From positions 1,550,001-1,614,000 of the forward strand of contig CAVZMV010000002.1 in assembly GCA_963776465.1 (NCBI GenBank): 64,000 bases of DNA, written 5' to 3'. Positions 43,246-53,225 of the stretch are shown piece after piece; position 1 is the first letter of the stretch, and every line of letters starts with the position of its first letter. Origin of the DNA: DASRHK01 sp963776465. GTDB lineage: Bacteria; Pseudomonadota; Gammaproteobacteria; Nevskiales; Nevskiaceae. The notes beneath the pieces were generated by a model, which was not told where the DNA came from, searched no databases, and was given only the letters and a program-made list of their open reading frames with translations. The position numbers and the translations under genes were made by a program.

Positions 43246-43509
43246 ATGGATATCCGTCTCTGCGGCGCTTGCGCCGTGCTTTTGCTTGCCGCTTGCGCCG
43301 GCACTCCGCCAGCCAATGAAAGCGAATCAGCGCAGGTGTCGCAGGCCGTGGCCAATGGCGACCTGGTCTGCGAAGACCAGAGCACCGGCACCCACGTGCG
43401 GCGCCAGGAAGTCTGCCGCACCCGCGAGGAAATGGAGCGCGAGCGCGCTGCAGCAACCAGCGCGATGGAGCGCAAGGGCCGCGTGCCGGGGACCATCCGC
43501 GGCAATTGA
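43246..43509 (+). CDS. Small lipoprotein, unknown function
   Basis: An 87-residue lipoprotein: signal peptide MDIRLCGACAVLLLAACAG with the lipobox LLAAC (cysteine about residue 17). The mature part has a two-cysteine core, VCEDQSTGTHVRRQEVCRTR, followed by a charged amphipathic helix and an arginine/glycine tail. Similar small cysteine-containing lipoproteins are common in xanthomonads but have no known role. GGGAG lies nine bases before the ATG. It sits between the hydroxylase/sulfotransferase set and the third TonB receptor, whose promoter begins seven bases after this stop. Whether it belongs to the modification set, for instance as a substrate, is open. Confidence 0.8.
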   Translation: MDIRLCGACAVLLLAACAGTPPANESESAQVSQAVANGDLVCEDQSTGTHVRRQEVCRTREEMERERAAATSAMERKGRVPGTIRGN

Positions 43510-43515
43510 AGGCTA

Positions 43516-43545
43516 TTGCAATCGGGCCGGCCGGAAAGCTAGGCT
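43516..43545 (+). promoter_or_regulatory. Promoter of TonB-dependent receptor 3
   Basis: TTGCAA (43516-43521), 18 bases, TAGGCT (43540-43545), within AGCTAGGCT. Third instance of the receptor promoter pattern. A leader of about 75 bases leads to the receptor ATG. Confidence 0.58.
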
Positions 43546-43625
43546 GGCCCGGTCGAGAATGTTCACCGTTGGGACGCCCCGACCCCAGGGATCGGGCACT
43601 ACAACATAAGACGGAGGAGCAAGAA

Positions 43626-46401
<2,776 letters not shown>

Positions 46402-46421
46402 ATCGGCGGCAGGCTGGAATG

Positions 46422-46452
46422 AAACGGGCGGCGCGAGCCGCCCGTTTTTTTT
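46422..46452 (+). terminator. Rho-independent terminator between TonB receptor 3 and mlaA
   Basis: The stem AAACGGGCGGC / GCCGCCCGTTT closes the loop GCGA and is followed by five more T residues on the + strand. It lies 20 bases after the receptor stop and 9 bases from the mlaA stop on the other strand, where the hairpin ends in only three T residues, so it mainly serves the + strand. Confidence 0.92.
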
Positions 46453-46461
46453 GCGCCGCGG

Positions 46462-47184
46462 TTACTCGTCGCCGCCGTCGTCGTACTCTTCCGGCGGGGG
46501 GTTGCCGTCGTAGACCAGGCTCTGCCGACGCATGAGGAAGGCGGTGCGCACGGCGATGTAGGGATCGAACTGCTCGTCGAGGAACTTGTCCGTGGACAAC
46601 AGATTCGCGCGCGTGTCGATCAGGCTCAAGCCGTTCATGCCGATCTTGATCCAGGTGTCGTCGATCCAGCCGACCGGGTTGGTGAAGTAGTCGCCGGCAC
46701 GGCCGAAGAGATCGCGATTGTCGCTGGGCCCCAGCAGCGGCAGCATCCAGTACCAGCCTTCACCCAGGCCCCAGTAGCCCAGCGTCTGCCCGAAGTCCTC
46801 GTTGTTGCGCGGCAGGCCGACGTCGCGGGCGACGTCGATCAGCCCGCCCAGGCCCACCGTGGAGTTGAGCAGCAGGCGCGACAGGTCTTTGAAGAACTGC
46901 AGCGGCTTGCCCTGGAGCAGGTCGTTGGCAATCGTGGTCGGGTAGAACAGGTTGCCGAAGAAATTGTTGACGCCGATGCGCGCCGGCTCCGGCATGACCT
47001 TGACGTAACCGCGCGCCACTGGCCGCAGCACGTAGCGGTCGGCCGAGCGGTTGAACGTGAACATCGCGCGATTGAACCCCTCCATCGGATCGGCGGGCTC
47101 GTCGGCAGGCAGATGCGCGCACGCACTGGCCAGCAGCGCGGCGCTCAGCACGGTGGCCCGGCCCAGCGTTGTCGCCGTCGTCAT
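46462..47184 (-). CDS. mlaA: Outer-membrane lipid asymmetry lipoprotein MlaA (VacJ)
   Basis: A 240-residue lipoprotein with lipobox LASAC (about residue 22). The MlaA core includes DPMEGFNRAMFTFNRSADRY, NNFFGNLFYPTTIANDLLQG, LLLNSTVGLGGLIDVARDVG and EDFGQTLGYWGLGEGWYWML, all family signatures. MlaA sits in the outer membrane with a porin and removes misplaced phospholipid from the outer leaflet, passing it to MlaC. The ATG overlaps the mlaB stop as ATGA, so here mlaA is the last gene of the mla operon rather than a distant gene as in E. coli. The tail ends in acidic residues. Confidence 0.96.
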   Translation of the reverse strand: MTTATTLGRATVLSAALLASACAHLPADEPADPMEGFNRAMFTFNRSADRYVLRPVARGYVKVMPEPARIGVNNFFGNLFYPTTIANDLLQGKPLQFFKDLSRLLLNSTVGLGGLIDVARDVGLPRNNEDFGQTLGYWGLGEGWYWMLPLLGPSDNRDLFGRAGDYFTNPVGWIDDTWIKIGMNGLSLIDTRANLLSTDKFLDEQFDPYIAVRTAFLMRRQSLVYDGNPPPEEYDDGGDE

Positions 47185-47444
47185 GATGCTGCGTCCACGG
47201 TCAGCGCCGATTCCAGGTCGAAGAAGCGGATGAGGTCACGGACCTGCGCCGGAGGTGAAACCAGCGCGAGCGTTGCTCCTTTGGCGCGCGCGCGGCGCGT
47301 CAGCTCCAGCAGCAGCGCGATGCCGGCGCTGTCAGCCTCGCTGACCGCCGACAAATCCAGTCGCCCGTCTGCGATCAGCGTGCCCGCCTGGTCCAGCAGC
47401 GCCGGCACCGACGCGAACGACAGATCACCGTGGAGGGCGGCCAT
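47181..47444 (-). CDS. mlaB: STAS-domain protein MlaB
   Basis: An 87-residue STAS domain. The motif LDLSAVSEADSAGIALLLEL contains the conserved aspartate-serine loop (SEADSAG) that in other STAS proteins is a phosphorylation or contact site. MlaB binds the MlaF ATPase and is needed for stable MlaFEDB transporter activity. The start is ATG 47444, two bases after the mlaC stop; homology does not extend further upstream. Overlaps mlaA at the 3' end. Confidence 0.92.
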   Translation of the reverse strand: MAALHGDLSFASVPALLDQAGTLIADGRLDLSAVSEADSAGIALLLELTRRARAKGATLALVSPPAQVRDLIRFFDLESALTVDAAS

Positions 47445-47446
47445 GC

Positions 47447-48121
47447 TCAAGTGCCGCCCGCGGCCTTGGCCTGCGCGCCGATCTTGAACGCTTCGCCCTT
47501 CTCCATGCGCGCGATCAGGTCGTCCAGGCTGGTGCGCTTCACTTCGGCCGAAACCTGGCTGCGGAAGTTGGCGACCAGCGAGATCGCCTCGACCGAGATG
47601 TCGTAGACCTTCCAGTCCGTGCCGACGCGGTGCATGTTGAAGCCCAGGGCCACGGGCTGGCCGCTGCGGCGCATCAGCGTCGCGTGCACGGTGACGTCGC
47701 TGACGTCGGGCGCGGTGCGCAGCGGCTGCCACTCGGCCTTCACCGAGTCGTAGTTGTCGAGCAGCGTGTTGGCGTAGGAGCGGATCATCATCAGCTTGAA
47801 CGCCTCGGCGAAGCGGGTGCGCTGCTCCTCGCTGGCGGTGCGCCAGGTCTTGCCCAGCACCAGCTGCGCGATGTAGCGCACGTCGAAGTGCGGGACCAGG
47901 ACTTCGTCCACGACCTTGTAGAACATCTGCTGGTTGGCCCGGTACTTCTCGTGATTCTCGCGGATCAGGCCCTGCATCTTCTCCGTGGTGCCGCGCACGC
48001 TCGCGTCGGGCGATTGCGCCGCGGAATCGGTCGCCGCCGTCGTCGCGGGCGCGGTGCCGGCCGCGTGCGCGCCGGACACGGCGAGCGACAGCAGGGCGGC
48101 AGCTAGGATTTGCTTGTACAT
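47447..48121 (-). CDS. mlaC: Periplasmic phospholipid carrier MlaC
   Basis: A 224-residue periplasmic protein. The signal peptide ends VSGAHAAG; the mature part is the MlaC/Ttg2D fold with VVDEVLVPHFDVRYIAQLVL, WRTASEEQRTRFAEAFKLMM and DWKVYDISVEAISLVANFRS. It ferries phospholipid between MlaA and the inner-membrane MlaFEDB complex. A flexible alanine/threonine-rich stretch of about 25 residues follows the signal peptide. It starts two bases after the mlaD stop and is followed two bases later by mlaB. Confidence 0.95.
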   Translation of the reverse strand: MYKQILAAALLSLAVSGAHAAGTAPATTAATDSAAQSPDASVRGTTEKMQGLIRENHEKYRANQQMFYKVVDEVLVPHFDVRYIAQLVLGKTWRTASEEQRTRFAEAFKLMMIRSYANTLLDNYDSVKAEWQPLRTAPDVSDVTVHATLMRRSGQPVALGFNMHRVGTDWKVYDISVEAISLVANFRSQVSAEVKRTSLDDLIARMEKGEAFKIGAQAKAAGGT

Positions 48122-48123
48122 AT

Positions 48124-48642
48124 CTACTCCTTCTTCTCCGGCAACGGCGGGGCATTATCCGGTGCCTTGCTCTCGGCCGCTTTGGGCCGGTTGGTCATCG
48201 ATACCAGCACCTGGCCGATGATGTTCTCCAGCACGAACGCGGACTGGGTGAACTTGATGGTGTCGCCGTCCTTGAGCGACTTATCGTCGCCGCCGGGCTC
48301 CAGGCCGATGTACTGCTCACCGAGCAGGCCGGCCGTCAGGATCTTGGCGTTGCTGTCGGCGGGGATGTTGTCGAACTGGTTGTTCATCTCCAGCTCCACT
48401 TTGGCCTCGAAGTTGTCGCGGTCGACGGTGATGGCGCGCACGCGTCCGACGCGCACGCCGGCGACCGTGACCGCCGCGCCGCGCTTCAAGCCCCCGATGT
48501 TCTCGAAGGTCGCCGACAGGTGATAGGCCTTGCCGGGGCCGACGCTGGCCAGGCTCGCCACCCGGAACGTCAGGATGAAGATCGCCCCGACGCCGAGGCA
48601 GAAGAAGAACCCGACCAGAATTTCCATCGCTCTTGATTGCAT
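48124..48642 (-). CDS. mlaD: MCE-domain protein MlaD
   Basis: A 172-residue single-pass inner-membrane protein: TM helix LVGFFFCLGVGAIFILTF near the N-terminus, then one MCE domain (YHLSATFENIGGLKRGAAVT to about residue 120), and a charged tail. The loop ILTAGLLGEQYIGLEPGGDD is a family feature and lies near the hydrophobic pore that MlaD hexamers form for lipids. The ATG at 48642 gives MQSRAMEILVGFF; MEILVGFF is a possible later start. Seven bases separate it from mlaE. Confidence 0.95.
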   Translation of the reverse strand: MQSRAMEILVGFFFCLGVGAIFILTFRVASLASVGPGKAYHLSATFENIGGLKRGAAVTVAGVRVGRVRAITVDRDNFEAKVELEMNNQFDNIPADSNAKILTAGLLGEQYIGLEPGGDDKSLKDGDTIKFTQSAFVLENIIGQVLVSMTNRPKAAESKAPDNAPPLPEKKE

Positions 48643-48649
48643 GGCGTTC

Positions 48650-49414
48650 CTACACTTCGAACATGAAGGCGGTAAGGATGAAATCCAGCGCCAGGATGGC
48701 GAGCGACGACATCACGACCGTGGTCTTGGTCGCGTTCGACACGCCCGCGGACGTCGGCGCGGAATGATAGCCCTGGTAGACGGCGATCCAGCTGATGGCG
48801 ATGCCGAAGACGATGCTCTTGACGATGCCGTTGAGGATGTCCTTCTCCAGCACCTGCGAGTGGATCTGCGACCAGTAGGCGCCGTCGTCGACGCCGAGCA
48901 TCTGCACGCCGATCAGGTGGCCGCCGGCGACGCCGACCGCCATCACCGAAAAGATCGCGGCCAGCAGCGGCATCGCGATGATGCCGCCGAGGAAGCGCGG
49001 CGCGACCACGCGCTTGATCGGGTCCACCGCCATCATCTCCATGCCGGAGAGCTGGTCGGTGGCGCGCATCAGGCCGATCTCGGCCGCCAGCGCCGAGCCG
49101 GCGCGGCCCGCGAACAGCAGGGCGGTGACGACGGGCCCGAGCTCGCGCACCACCACCAGCGCCACGAACACGCCGAGCGACTCCACGGCGTCGAAGCGCA
49201 CCAGCGTGCGATACCCCTGCAGGCCGAGCACCATGCCGACGAAGGAGCCGGAGATGACGATGATCACCATCGACAGCAGGCCGACCGAGTAGACCTGCTG
49301 CAGGATCAGGCGCGGACGCGCCAGCGCCGCCGGTACGGCGGCCAGCACCGAGCCCAGGAAGAGATTGGCCTTGCCGATGTCGCGCAGGAAGCCGGTGAGC
49401 AGCGTGGCGTTCAT
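48650..49414 (-). CDS. mlaE: Lipid asymmetry ABC transporter permease MlaE
   Basis: A 254-residue permease with five to six hydrophobic segments. MlaE signatures are VIVISGSFVGMVLGLQGYRT, VALVVVRELGPVVTALLFAG, RAGSALAAEIGLMRATDQLS and NGIVKSIVFGIAISWIAVYQ. Two copies form the channel to which MlaF, MlaD and MlaB attach. The ATG at 49414 overlaps the mlaF stop as ATGA and marks the family N-terminus. The open frame extends upstream antisense to nothing useful and only through mlaF in another frame. Confidence 0.96.
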   Translation of the reverse strand: MNATLLTGFLRDIGKANLFLGSVLAAVPAALARPRLILQQVYSVGLLSMVIIVISGSFVGMVLGLQGYRTLVRFDAVESLGVFVALVVVRELGPVVTALLFAGRAGSALAAEIGLMRATDQLSGMEMMAVDPIKRVVAPRFLGGIIAMPLLAAIFSVMAVGVAGGHLIGVQMLGVDDGAYWSQIHSQVLEKDILNGIVKSIVFGIAISWIAVYQGYHSAPTSAGVSNATKTTVVMSSLAILALDFILTAFMFEV

Positions 49415-50253
49415 GCCTCGAGCAGCTCCTGAGTGTAGCTGCGCGCGCCCTTGACGTGGAAGGGCACGGGCCCGTCGGGCTCGCCCTTCAAGAATTGCTG
49501 GACCCACTCGGAGCTCGACGCGCGGATCGCCTCGGAGGTGCCGTGGCCGACGATCTTGCCCAGCGACAGCATGTAGACGTCGTCGCTGATGTCCAGCGTC
49601 TCGGCCACATCGTGCGAGACGATGATCGAGGTCAGGCTCAGGGCGTCGTTGAGCGTGCGCACCAGGCGATTGAGCACGCCCAGGTTGATCGGGTCCTGGC
49701 CGGTGAAGGGCTCGTCGTACATCACCATCATCGGATCCAGCGCGATCGCGCGGGCGAAGGCGATGCGCCGCTGCATGCCGCCGGAGCACTCCTCCGGATA
49801 GAGCGCATGCGCGCCGCGCAGGCCCACGGCGTGCAGCTTCATCAGCACGATGTCGCGGATCATCTCCTCGGGCAGGCGCGTGTGCTCGCGCAGCGGGTAG
49901 GCGACGTTCTCGAACACCGACAGGTCGGTCAGCAGCGCGCCGTTCTGGAACATCATGCCCATGCGCTTGCGCAGCTCGAAGAGCTCGGCGCGGGGCAGCG
50001 TGTGCACGTTGACGCCGTCCACCTCGATGGTGCCCGCGTCGGGGCGGTACTGGCCGCCGATCAGGCGCAGAAGGGTGGTCTTGCCGATGCCGCTGGGGCC
50101 CATCACGGCGGTGACGCGGCCGCGGCGGATATCCATGTCGACGCCGTCGAAGATCACGCGCGGACCGAAGCGGAAATGCAGGCCGCGGACGCGGACCAGC
50201 ACATCGCTTGGCGCGGCGGATCTCCCAGGTCGGTCGGAGGCGGGTCGGTTCAC
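49411..50253 (-). CDS. mlaF: Lipid asymmetry ABC transporter ATPase MlaF
   Basis: About 280 residues, an ABC ATPase: Walker A GPSGIGKTTLLRLIGG (about residue 55), Q-loop in MMFQNGALLTDLSVFENVAY, signature YPEECSGGMQRRIAFARAIA (C-loop SGGMQ), Walker B MVMYDEPFTGQDP and H-loop VSHDVAE. It powers phospholipid movement with MlaE. The start is uncertain: GTG 50253 leaves room for a -10-like TAGAAT at 50306-50301; GTG 50313 would place that element inside the gene and GTG 50202 would be short. It is the first gene of the six-gene mlaFEDCBA operon. Confidence 0.94.
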   Translation of the reverse strand: MNRPASDRPGRSAAPSDVLVRVRGLHFRFGPRVIFDGVDMDIRRGRVTAVMGPSGIGKTTLLRLIGGQYRPDAGTIEVDGVNVHTLPRAELFELRKRMGMMFQNGALLTDLSVFENVAYPLREHTRLPEEMIRDIVLMKLHAVGLRGAHALYPEECSGGMQRRIAFARAIALDPMMVMYDEPFTGQDPINLGVLNRLVRTLNDALSLTSIIVSHDVAETLDISDDVYMLSLGKIVGHGTSEAIRASSSEWVQQFLKGEPDGPVPFHVKGARSYTQELLEA

Positions 50254-50361
50254 TGATATCAGGGGCTTGGAGCGCGCCTGGCTAGGGAGCGCGACGGTGT
50301 ATTCTAAGGCCACGAAACTGAACGTGGGCTTTATTTTCAGGCCATCTCGGGGGAGACGGAC
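50254..50361. promoter_or_regulatory. Divergent intergenic region between mlaF and a small lipoprotein gene
   Basis: 108 bases between divergent genes. On the - strand TAGAAT (50306-50301) matches five of six -10 consensus bases, but no good -35 lies 16-18 bases upstream. The opposite strand of the same site reads TATTCTA, so it might serve both directions. I see no operator repeats. Confidence 0.35.
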
Positions 50362-50535
50362 GTGAGATCGCTGCTTGCAGGTGCATTGTTGTTCGTCCTG
50401 AGCGCGTGCGCCGGCAATCCCGACAGACCTACGCAGGAAACCGCCAGACGGATGCTCTCGGACCGCTGTCCGGCCGGTGCCGTCGAAACCCCGTCGGGCT
50501 CCGGAGTCTGCGAGCCCCTCGACGGATTACCCTAG
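50362..50535 (+). CDS. Very small lipoprotein (57 residues), unknown function
   Basis: A short gene starting GTG 50362 with GGGGAG seven bases upstream. The product begins MRSLLAGALLFVLSACAGNP, a clean lipoprotein signal with the lipobox VLSAC (cysteine about residue 16). The mature part is about 41 residues with two cysteines (DRCPAGAVETPSGSGVCEPL) and ends GLP. The codons have the high-GC third-position bias of the neighbours, supporting real coding. The last nine bases overlap the 3' end of lipB on the other strand. The cysteine-pair core is reminiscent of the 87-residue lipoprotein at 43.2 kb, but the sequences are not clearly homologous. Confidence 0.65.
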   Translation: MRSLLAGALLFVLSACAGNPDRPTQETARRMLSDRCPAGAVETPSGSGVCEPLDGLP

Positions 50536-51126
50536 TCCCAGGCGTCCCAGCAGCCGCGGCTCCAGGTCGCGGCTGACCTGTTCGACCTCGCTGGGCCCGC
50601 CGAGTGCCGCGATCTGCGTCATCTGCAGTCCCTGATAGCCGCAAGGGTTGATGCGCGTGAACGGCTCCAGATCCATCGCGACGTTCAGCGCCAGGCCGTG
50701 ATAGCTGCAGCCCTGGCGCACGCGCAGGCCCAGCGACGCGATCTTGCGATCCCCGACGTAGACGCCCGGCGCGTCGCGCCGAGAGGCCGCCTGGATGCCG
50801 TAGCCCGACAGCGTGTCGACGATCGCGTCCTCGATCCGCGTGACCAGCGAGCGGATGCCGTAGCCGAGCCGTCGCAGGTCGACCATGACGTAGCCCACCA
50901 GCTGCCCCGGTCCGTGATACGTCACCTGACCGCCGCGATCGGCCTGCACCACCGGGATCGCGCCGGGCGCGAGCACGTGCTCGGCCTTGCCCGCCTGACC
51001 TTGCGTGAACACCGGCGGATGCTGCAGGAGCCAGATCTCGTCCGGCGTCGCTTCGGTGCGCGCCTGCGTGAAGCCGCGCATCTCCTCGAACACCGCCTCG
51101 TACGGCCGCAGCCCGAGACGCCGCAC
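50527..51126 (-). CDS. lipB: Octanoyl-[acyl-carrier-protein]:protein N-octanoyltransferase LipB
   Basis: About 199 residues. The LipB core is complete: PDEIWLLQHPPVFTQGQAGK, DRGGQVTYHGPGQLVGYVMV (conserved HGPGQ), the catalytic lysine in VGDRKIASLGLRVRQG and the catalytic cysteine in INPCGYQGLQMTQI. It transfers octanoyl groups from ACP to lipoyl domains, the first step of lipoate synthesis. GTG 51126 gives VRRLGLRPYEAVFEEM, matching the usual start a few residues before the LGL motif; ATG 51204 would overlap dat by 55 bases. lipA does not follow; the convergent mini-lipoprotein gene does. Confidence 0.94.
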   Translation of the reverse strand: MRRLGLRPYEAVFEEMRGFTQARTEATPDEIWLLQHPPVFTQGQAGKAEHVLAPGAIPVVQADRGGQVTYHGPGQLVGYVMVDLRRLGYGIRSLVTRIEDAIVDTLSGYGIQAASRRDAPGVYVGDRKIASLGLRVRQGCSYHGLALNVAMDLEPFTRINPCGYQGLQMTQIAALGGPSEVEQVSRDLEPRLLGRLGLG

Positions 51127-51149
51127 GCGCGGCGCGCAAGCCGGCAGCG

Positions 51150-52016
51150 CTAGCTGCCCAGCTTCGCCTTCTGGCTCTGGAACAGGGAGTACGCTTCTTT
51201 CCATTTGGGTCCGGGCTTGCCGCTGCCGACCGCGCGGCCGTCGAGCCGCGTCACCGGCATGACTTCGCGCGTGGCGCTGGTCAACCAGATCTCGTCGGCG
51301 TCGCGCAGGCGATCGAGCGTGAACGTCTCCTCGACGACCGGGTTCGCGGTCTTCTCCAGCAGCGCCACCAGCAGGCGGGTCACGCCGGGAAGGATGTCGG
51401 GGCCCAGCGGCGGCGTGAGGATGCGATCGCCGAACACGGCGAAGACGTTGCTCGACGCGCCTTCGGTGACACGGCCGTCGCGATGCAGGATCGCCTCGTT
51501 GCAATCGGCGTCGCGCGCCGACTGCGTCGCCAGCACGTTGGGCAGCAGCGCCAGCGACTTGATGTCGCAGCGATGCCAGCGGATGTCCGGCAGCGAGATC
51601 GCGGCGACGCCGTCGCGGCGCGCGGCTTCCGCCGGGATCGGCAGGGGCTGGCACATGCCGAAGACCGTCGGCGGGGTGTTCTCCGGGAACGGATGCGCGC
51701 GCTTGGCCGCCGCGCCGCGCGTCACCTGCAGGTAGACGAGCACGTTACCGTCGGCGGCGAGGCCACGGTTCTCCTCGATCAGCCGCTCGACCAGCGCGAT
51801 CCACTCGCTCTGGGAATGCGGGTCCTGGATGCGCAGCTCCTTGAGGCTTCGCGCCAGCCGTTGCAGGTGCTCCACGAGCTGGAAGCAGCGGCCGGCATAC
51901 GCCGGCACCACCTCGTAGACGCCGTCGGCGAACAGGAAGCCGCGATCCAGCACCGACACCGTCGCCTGCGACAGCGGCAGCCACTTGCCGTTGATCAGCG
52001 CCGTGGGCTCGGTCAT
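51150..52016 (-). CDS. dat: D-amino-acid transaminase (D-alanine aminotransferase)
   Basis: A 288-residue fold-type IV PLP enzyme. The N-terminus INGKWLPLSQATVSVLDRGF is typical, as are DGVYEVVPAYAGRCFQLVEH, the PLP lysine in DIRWHRCDIKSLALLPNVLA (about residue 146), EAILHRDGRVTEGASSNVFA and LTSATREVMPV. It interconverts D-alanine and D-glutamate with their keto acids and so feeds peptidoglycan synthesis, which suits its place between dacA and lipB. It starts at ATG 52016, 17 bases after the dacA stop. Confidence 0.92.
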   Translation of the reverse strand: MTEPTALINGKWLPLSQATVSVLDRGFLFADGVYEVVPAYAGRCFQLVEHLQRLARSLKELRIQDPHSQSEWIALVERLIEENRGLAADGNVLVYLQVTRGAAAKRAHPFPENTPPTVFGMCQPLPIPAEAARRDGVAAISLPDIRWHRCDIKSLALLPNVLATQSARDADCNEAILHRDGRVTEGASSNVFAVFGDRILTPPLGPDILPGVTRLLVALLEKTANPVVEETFTLDRLRDADEIWLTSATREVMPVTRLDGRAVGSGKPGPKWKEAYSLFQSQKAKLGS

Positions 52017-52033
52017 CGCTTCGGCTCGCGGTT

Positions 52034-53170
52034 TCAGTAGCCGATCCACTGGCGCACCGTGTCGATCGCTTGCTTGGTCAGGCTGCCGGCAGGCACAGCC
52101 TTGAGCGCCACCGCCGGCACCTTCTGCACTTCCTTGCCGTCCAGCGTGACGCTGACGGTGCCGATCGACTGTCCGCTCTCGATCGGCGCGACCACCTTGT
52201 CCGGCAGCTGCGGCGCGATCTGCAGGCGAGCGGCTTCGCCGCGCGGCACGGTGAAGTAGATCGGCTTCTGCACGCCGACCGGCACCTGGTCCTCGGCGCC
52301 TTTCCACACCTTGACGCTGCCGACCGCCTTGTCGGGGCCGAACATCGGCACGGTGTCGAAGAAGCGGAAGCCGTAATTGAGGAGCTCCAGGCTCGCCTGG
52401 GCGCGGTACTTGATGCTCTTGGTGCCCATGACCGCGGCGATCAGGCGCCGGCCGTCGCGCTGCGACGAGGAGAGCAGGCAGTAGCCCGCGGCCTCGGTGT
52501 GGCCGGTCTTGACGCCGTCGACCGTAGAATCCATGTCCAGCAGGATGTTGCGGTTGCCCTGCTTGATGTTGTTGTAGGTGAACTCGCGCTCCGAGAAGAT
52601 CTTGTAGCCATCGGGGAAGTCGCGGATGAGCGCGCGCGCCAGCGTCGTCAGGTCACGGGCGCTGGAGTAGTGCTTGGGGTCGGGCATGCCCGACGCGTCT
52701 GCGAAGTGGCTGTTGGTCATGCCCAGCTTCTTGGCGTAATCGTTCATCACGTCGGCGAAGGCCGTCTCACTTCCCGCCATGTGCTCGGCCAGCGCCAGGC
52801 TGGCGTCGTTGCCCGACTGCACGATCACGCCGCGCAGCAGGTCGGAGATCTTCACGCGCGAGCCGACCTGGAGGAACATGCGCGACTCGTTGGACGCCAG
52901 CCCGCGGCGCCAGGCCTTCTCGCTGATCACCGCCTCGTCGTCGAGCTTGAAGCGGCCCTGCTTCATCTCGTCGAAGGCGATGTAGATGGTCATCACCTTG
53001 GTGATGCTCGCGGGCTCCACCTGCGCGTCGGGCTCGCGCCCGGCCAGCAGCGCGCCGCTCTGAAAGTCGACGAGCGCGTAGCTCTTGGCGTCGATCACCG
53101 GCGGATCAGGGACTTTCGCCGCGAAGGCGACGGAGGAAACCAGCAGCAGGACCAGAGCGGAAGCTTTCAT
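52034..53170 (-). CDS. dacA: D-alanyl-D-alanine carboxypeptidase (PBP5/6 family)
   Basis: A 378-residue low-molecular-mass penicillin-binding protein. The signal peptide is MKASALVLLLVSSVAFAAKV. The active-site motifs are complete: SITK (serine nucleophile about residue 55), SGND in VIVQSGNDASLALAEHMAGS, and KTGH in STVDGVKTGHTEAAGYCLLS. A C-terminal beta domain (about 280-355) and an amphipathic tail, LTKQAIDTVRQWIGY, anchor it to the inner membrane's outer face. It trims terminal D-Ala from stem pentapeptides. First gene of dacA-dat-lipB; the divergent MATE gene lies 55 bases away. Confidence 0.95.
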   Translation of the reverse strand: MKASALVLLLVSSVAFAAKVPDPPVIDAKSYALVDFQSGALLAGREPDAQVEPASITKVMTIYIAFDEMKQGRFKLDDEAVISEKAWRRGLASNESRMFLQVGSRVKISDLLRGVIVQSGNDASLALAEHMAGSETAFADVMNDYAKKLGMTNSHFADASGMPDPKHYSSARDLTTLARALIRDFPDGYKIFSEREFTYNNIKQGNRNILLDMDSTVDGVKTGHTEAAGYCLLSSSQRDGRRLIAAVMGTKSIKYRAQASLELLNYGFRFFDTVPMFGPDKAVGSVKVWKGAEDQVPVGVQKPIYFTVPRGEAARLQIAPQLPDKVVAPIESGQSIGTVSVTLDGKEVQKVPAVALKAVPAGSLTKQAIDTVRQWIGY

Positions 53171-53225
53171 GCGGAAATCGAGGCGGCCTGTGGGGAGCGA
53201 GGGCGCGCAATTCTACAATGGCGGC

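Noticed and set aside
43246..43509. Precursor peptide for the hydroxylase/sulfotransferase set
   Set aside because: It is a lipoprotein of a type also found without such enzymes, has its own promoter, and lacks Asp/Asn-rich repeats or a leader/core layout.
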